Of a stretch of DNA of 6,813 nucleotides, positions 6,201-6,813 are shown one piece after another (position 1 is the stretch's first letter; every line of letters starts with the position of its first letter). The position numbers were made by a program, and so were the translations under genes. The stretch is from positions 1-6,813 of the forward strand of contig WLTJ01000089.1 in the NCBI GenBank assembly GCA_009705435.1, given 5' to 3'. The DNA comes from Actinomycetota bacterium. Lineage in GTDB: Bacteria > Actinomycetota > Acidimicrobiia > Acidimicrobiales > Ilumatobacteraceae. Under the pieces are notes generated by a model. That model saw nothing but the letters and a program-made list of their open reading frames with translations. It searched no databases and was not told the DNA's origin.

Positions 6201-6212
6201 CGGGGGTAATGT
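6184..6212 (+). promoter_or_regulatory. Candidate leaderless promoter of the acyl-CoA dehydrogenase gene
   Basis: CTGACG (6184-6189, 4 of 6 to TTGACA) is followed by a 17-bp spacer and TAATGT (6207-6212, TAnnnT). Six bases separate the -10 from ATG 6219, so transcription would start at or next to the A of the start codon. The G-run at 6202-6206 is 12 nt from the ATG, too far for a strong ribosome binding site, which favours leaderless initiation. Confidence 0.45.
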
Positions 6213-6218
6213 TTTGTT

Positions 6219-6813
6219 ATGTATCTCGCCGAAACTGCCGAACAGCAAGCATTGCGTAAAGAACTTCGAGAATATTTCGCCGCTTTATTGACCCCAGAGG
6301 TTCGCGCTGAACTTGGTGAATCTGGTGAAGGCAAGCCGCTCTTTCGTGAATTGGTGCGCAAGATTGGAGCCGATGGCTGGTTGGGCCTGGGGTGGCCAAA
6401 AGAGTTTGGTGGGCAAGGCCGACCTGCCACGGATCAATTCATCATGTTTGATGAAATTCAACGAGCTCATGCACCGTTTCCATTTGTCACAGTGAACACT
6501 GTGGGACCAGCGATCATGGCCCACGGGACACAGGCTCAGAAAGATCAATATCTCACGGGCATCATGAAGGGCGAAATTAACTTTGCCATTGGTTACACCG
6601 AACCCGAATCGGGCACCGACCTTGCAAGTTTGCGTTGCTCAGCAGTGCTCGATGGCGATGAATGGGTCATCAATGGCAACAAGGTCTATACCTCTGGCGC
6701 TAACCAAAGTGATTATGTGTGGTTGGCTTGCCGCACCGACACCGAAGCCCCTAAGCATCAGGGCATCACTCTGATTATCGTGCCGACTAATTCTCCTGGT
6801 TTTACTTGGACGC
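6219..6813 (+). CDS. Acyl-CoA dehydrogenase, FadE26-like (partial, 3' end outside window)
   Basis: An open frame from ATG 6219 runs off the right edge after 198 codons. It begins MYLAETAEQQALRKELREYF, the N-terminal helical domain of acyl-CoA dehydrogenases. Then come GWLGLGWPKEFGGQGR (53-68), the flavin/substrate signature GYTEPESGTDLASLR (125-139), and NGNKVYTSGANQSDYVWLACRT (152-173) in the middle beta domain. The enzyme would oxidise an acyl-CoA to the 2-enoyl-CoA using FAD. The LGWPKEFGGQGR and HQGITLIIVPT (180-190) blocks resemble mycobacterial FadE26 (ChsE4), half of a heterotetrameric steroid side-chain dehydrogenase. That resemblance is from memory. The catalytic glutamate and C-terminal helical domain lie beyond the window. 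The gene is divergent from the RibD-like gene. Confidence 0.93.
   Translation, partial: MYLAETAEQQALRKELREYFAALLTPEVRAELGESGEGKPLFRELVRKIGADGWLGLGWPKEFGGQGRPATDQFIMFDEIQRAHAPFPFVTVNTVGPAIMAHGTQAQKDQYLTGIMKGEINFAIGYTEPESGTDLASLRCSAVLDGDEWVINGNKVYTSGANQSDYVWLACRTDTEAPKHQGITLIIVPTNSPGFTWT

Larger units (their letters stand above)
6132..6218. other. Divergent intergenic region between the RibD-like gene and acyl-CoA dehydrogenase
   Basis: This 87-bp region is the only sizeable non-coding stretch in the window. From left to right it holds the RibD-like ribosome binding site, an AT-rich block (6153-6169) with the palindrome AAATATTT, the 8-bp palindrome CCGTACGG (6173-6180), a 7-5-7 inverted repeat (6182-6200) and a TAnnnT -10 candidate for the rightward gene. 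Both flanking genes must be transcribed from here or through it. Confidence 0.8.

Noticed and set aside
6140..6548. Minus-strand open frames opposite the acyl-CoA dehydrogenase
   Set aside because: The plus strand encodes an uninterrupted acyl-CoA dehydrogenase; the antisense frames have no recognisable content.

Overview
This 6.8-kb window looks like compact chromosomal DNA from an actinobacterium, possibly an Acidimicrobiia-type lineage. The evidence is moderate GC content, a GpgS-type glucosyl-3-phosphoglycerate synthase, a RibD-like reductase resembling mycobacterial Rv2671, and an acyl-CoA dehydrogenase of the type found in mycobacterial steroid or branched-acid catabolism. The lineage is an inference from remembered family resemblance; no search was run. 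There are no rRNA or tRNA genes, insertion sequences, CRISPR arrays or phage genes.

Layout. Positions 1-3873 (+) form one tightly packed operon: the last 14 codons of gatC, then gatA, gatB, folB and folK. Junctions are a 1-bp gap, a 4-bp ATGA overlap, a 21-bp gap and a 12-bp gap. GatCAB converts misacylated Glu-tRNA(Gln) or Asp-tRNA(Asn) to the correct aminoacyl-tRNA. FolB and FolK catalyse consecutive steps of folate biosynthesis.

Positions 3870-5550 hold a divergent pair: a diverged dihydropteroate-synthase-like gene (-) and gpgS (+), with only 28 bp between their start codons. Both ends of the pair overlap a convergent neighbour: 4 bp with folK and 28 bp with the next gene. A pyrimidine-reductase/DHFR-like RibD C-domain gene lies on the minus strand (5523-6131). 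It is divergent from a FadE26-like acyl-CoA dehydrogenase (6219 onward) that runs off the window. The 87-bp region between these two is the only real intergenic space. It holds a perfect 7-5-7 inverted repeat overlapping a plausible leaderless promoter.

Theme. Pterin/folate enzymology recurs (folB, folK, the DHPS-like protein, and a reductase whose closest remembered relative has dihydrofolate reductase activity), beside a polyol-phosphate/glucosylglycerate enzyme. Most of the window is ordinary housekeeping DNA. The most interesting parts are the non-canonical DHPS-like protein and its arrangement with gpgS, and the operator-like palindrome before the acyl-CoA dehydrogenase. I found no evidence for a wholly new system.
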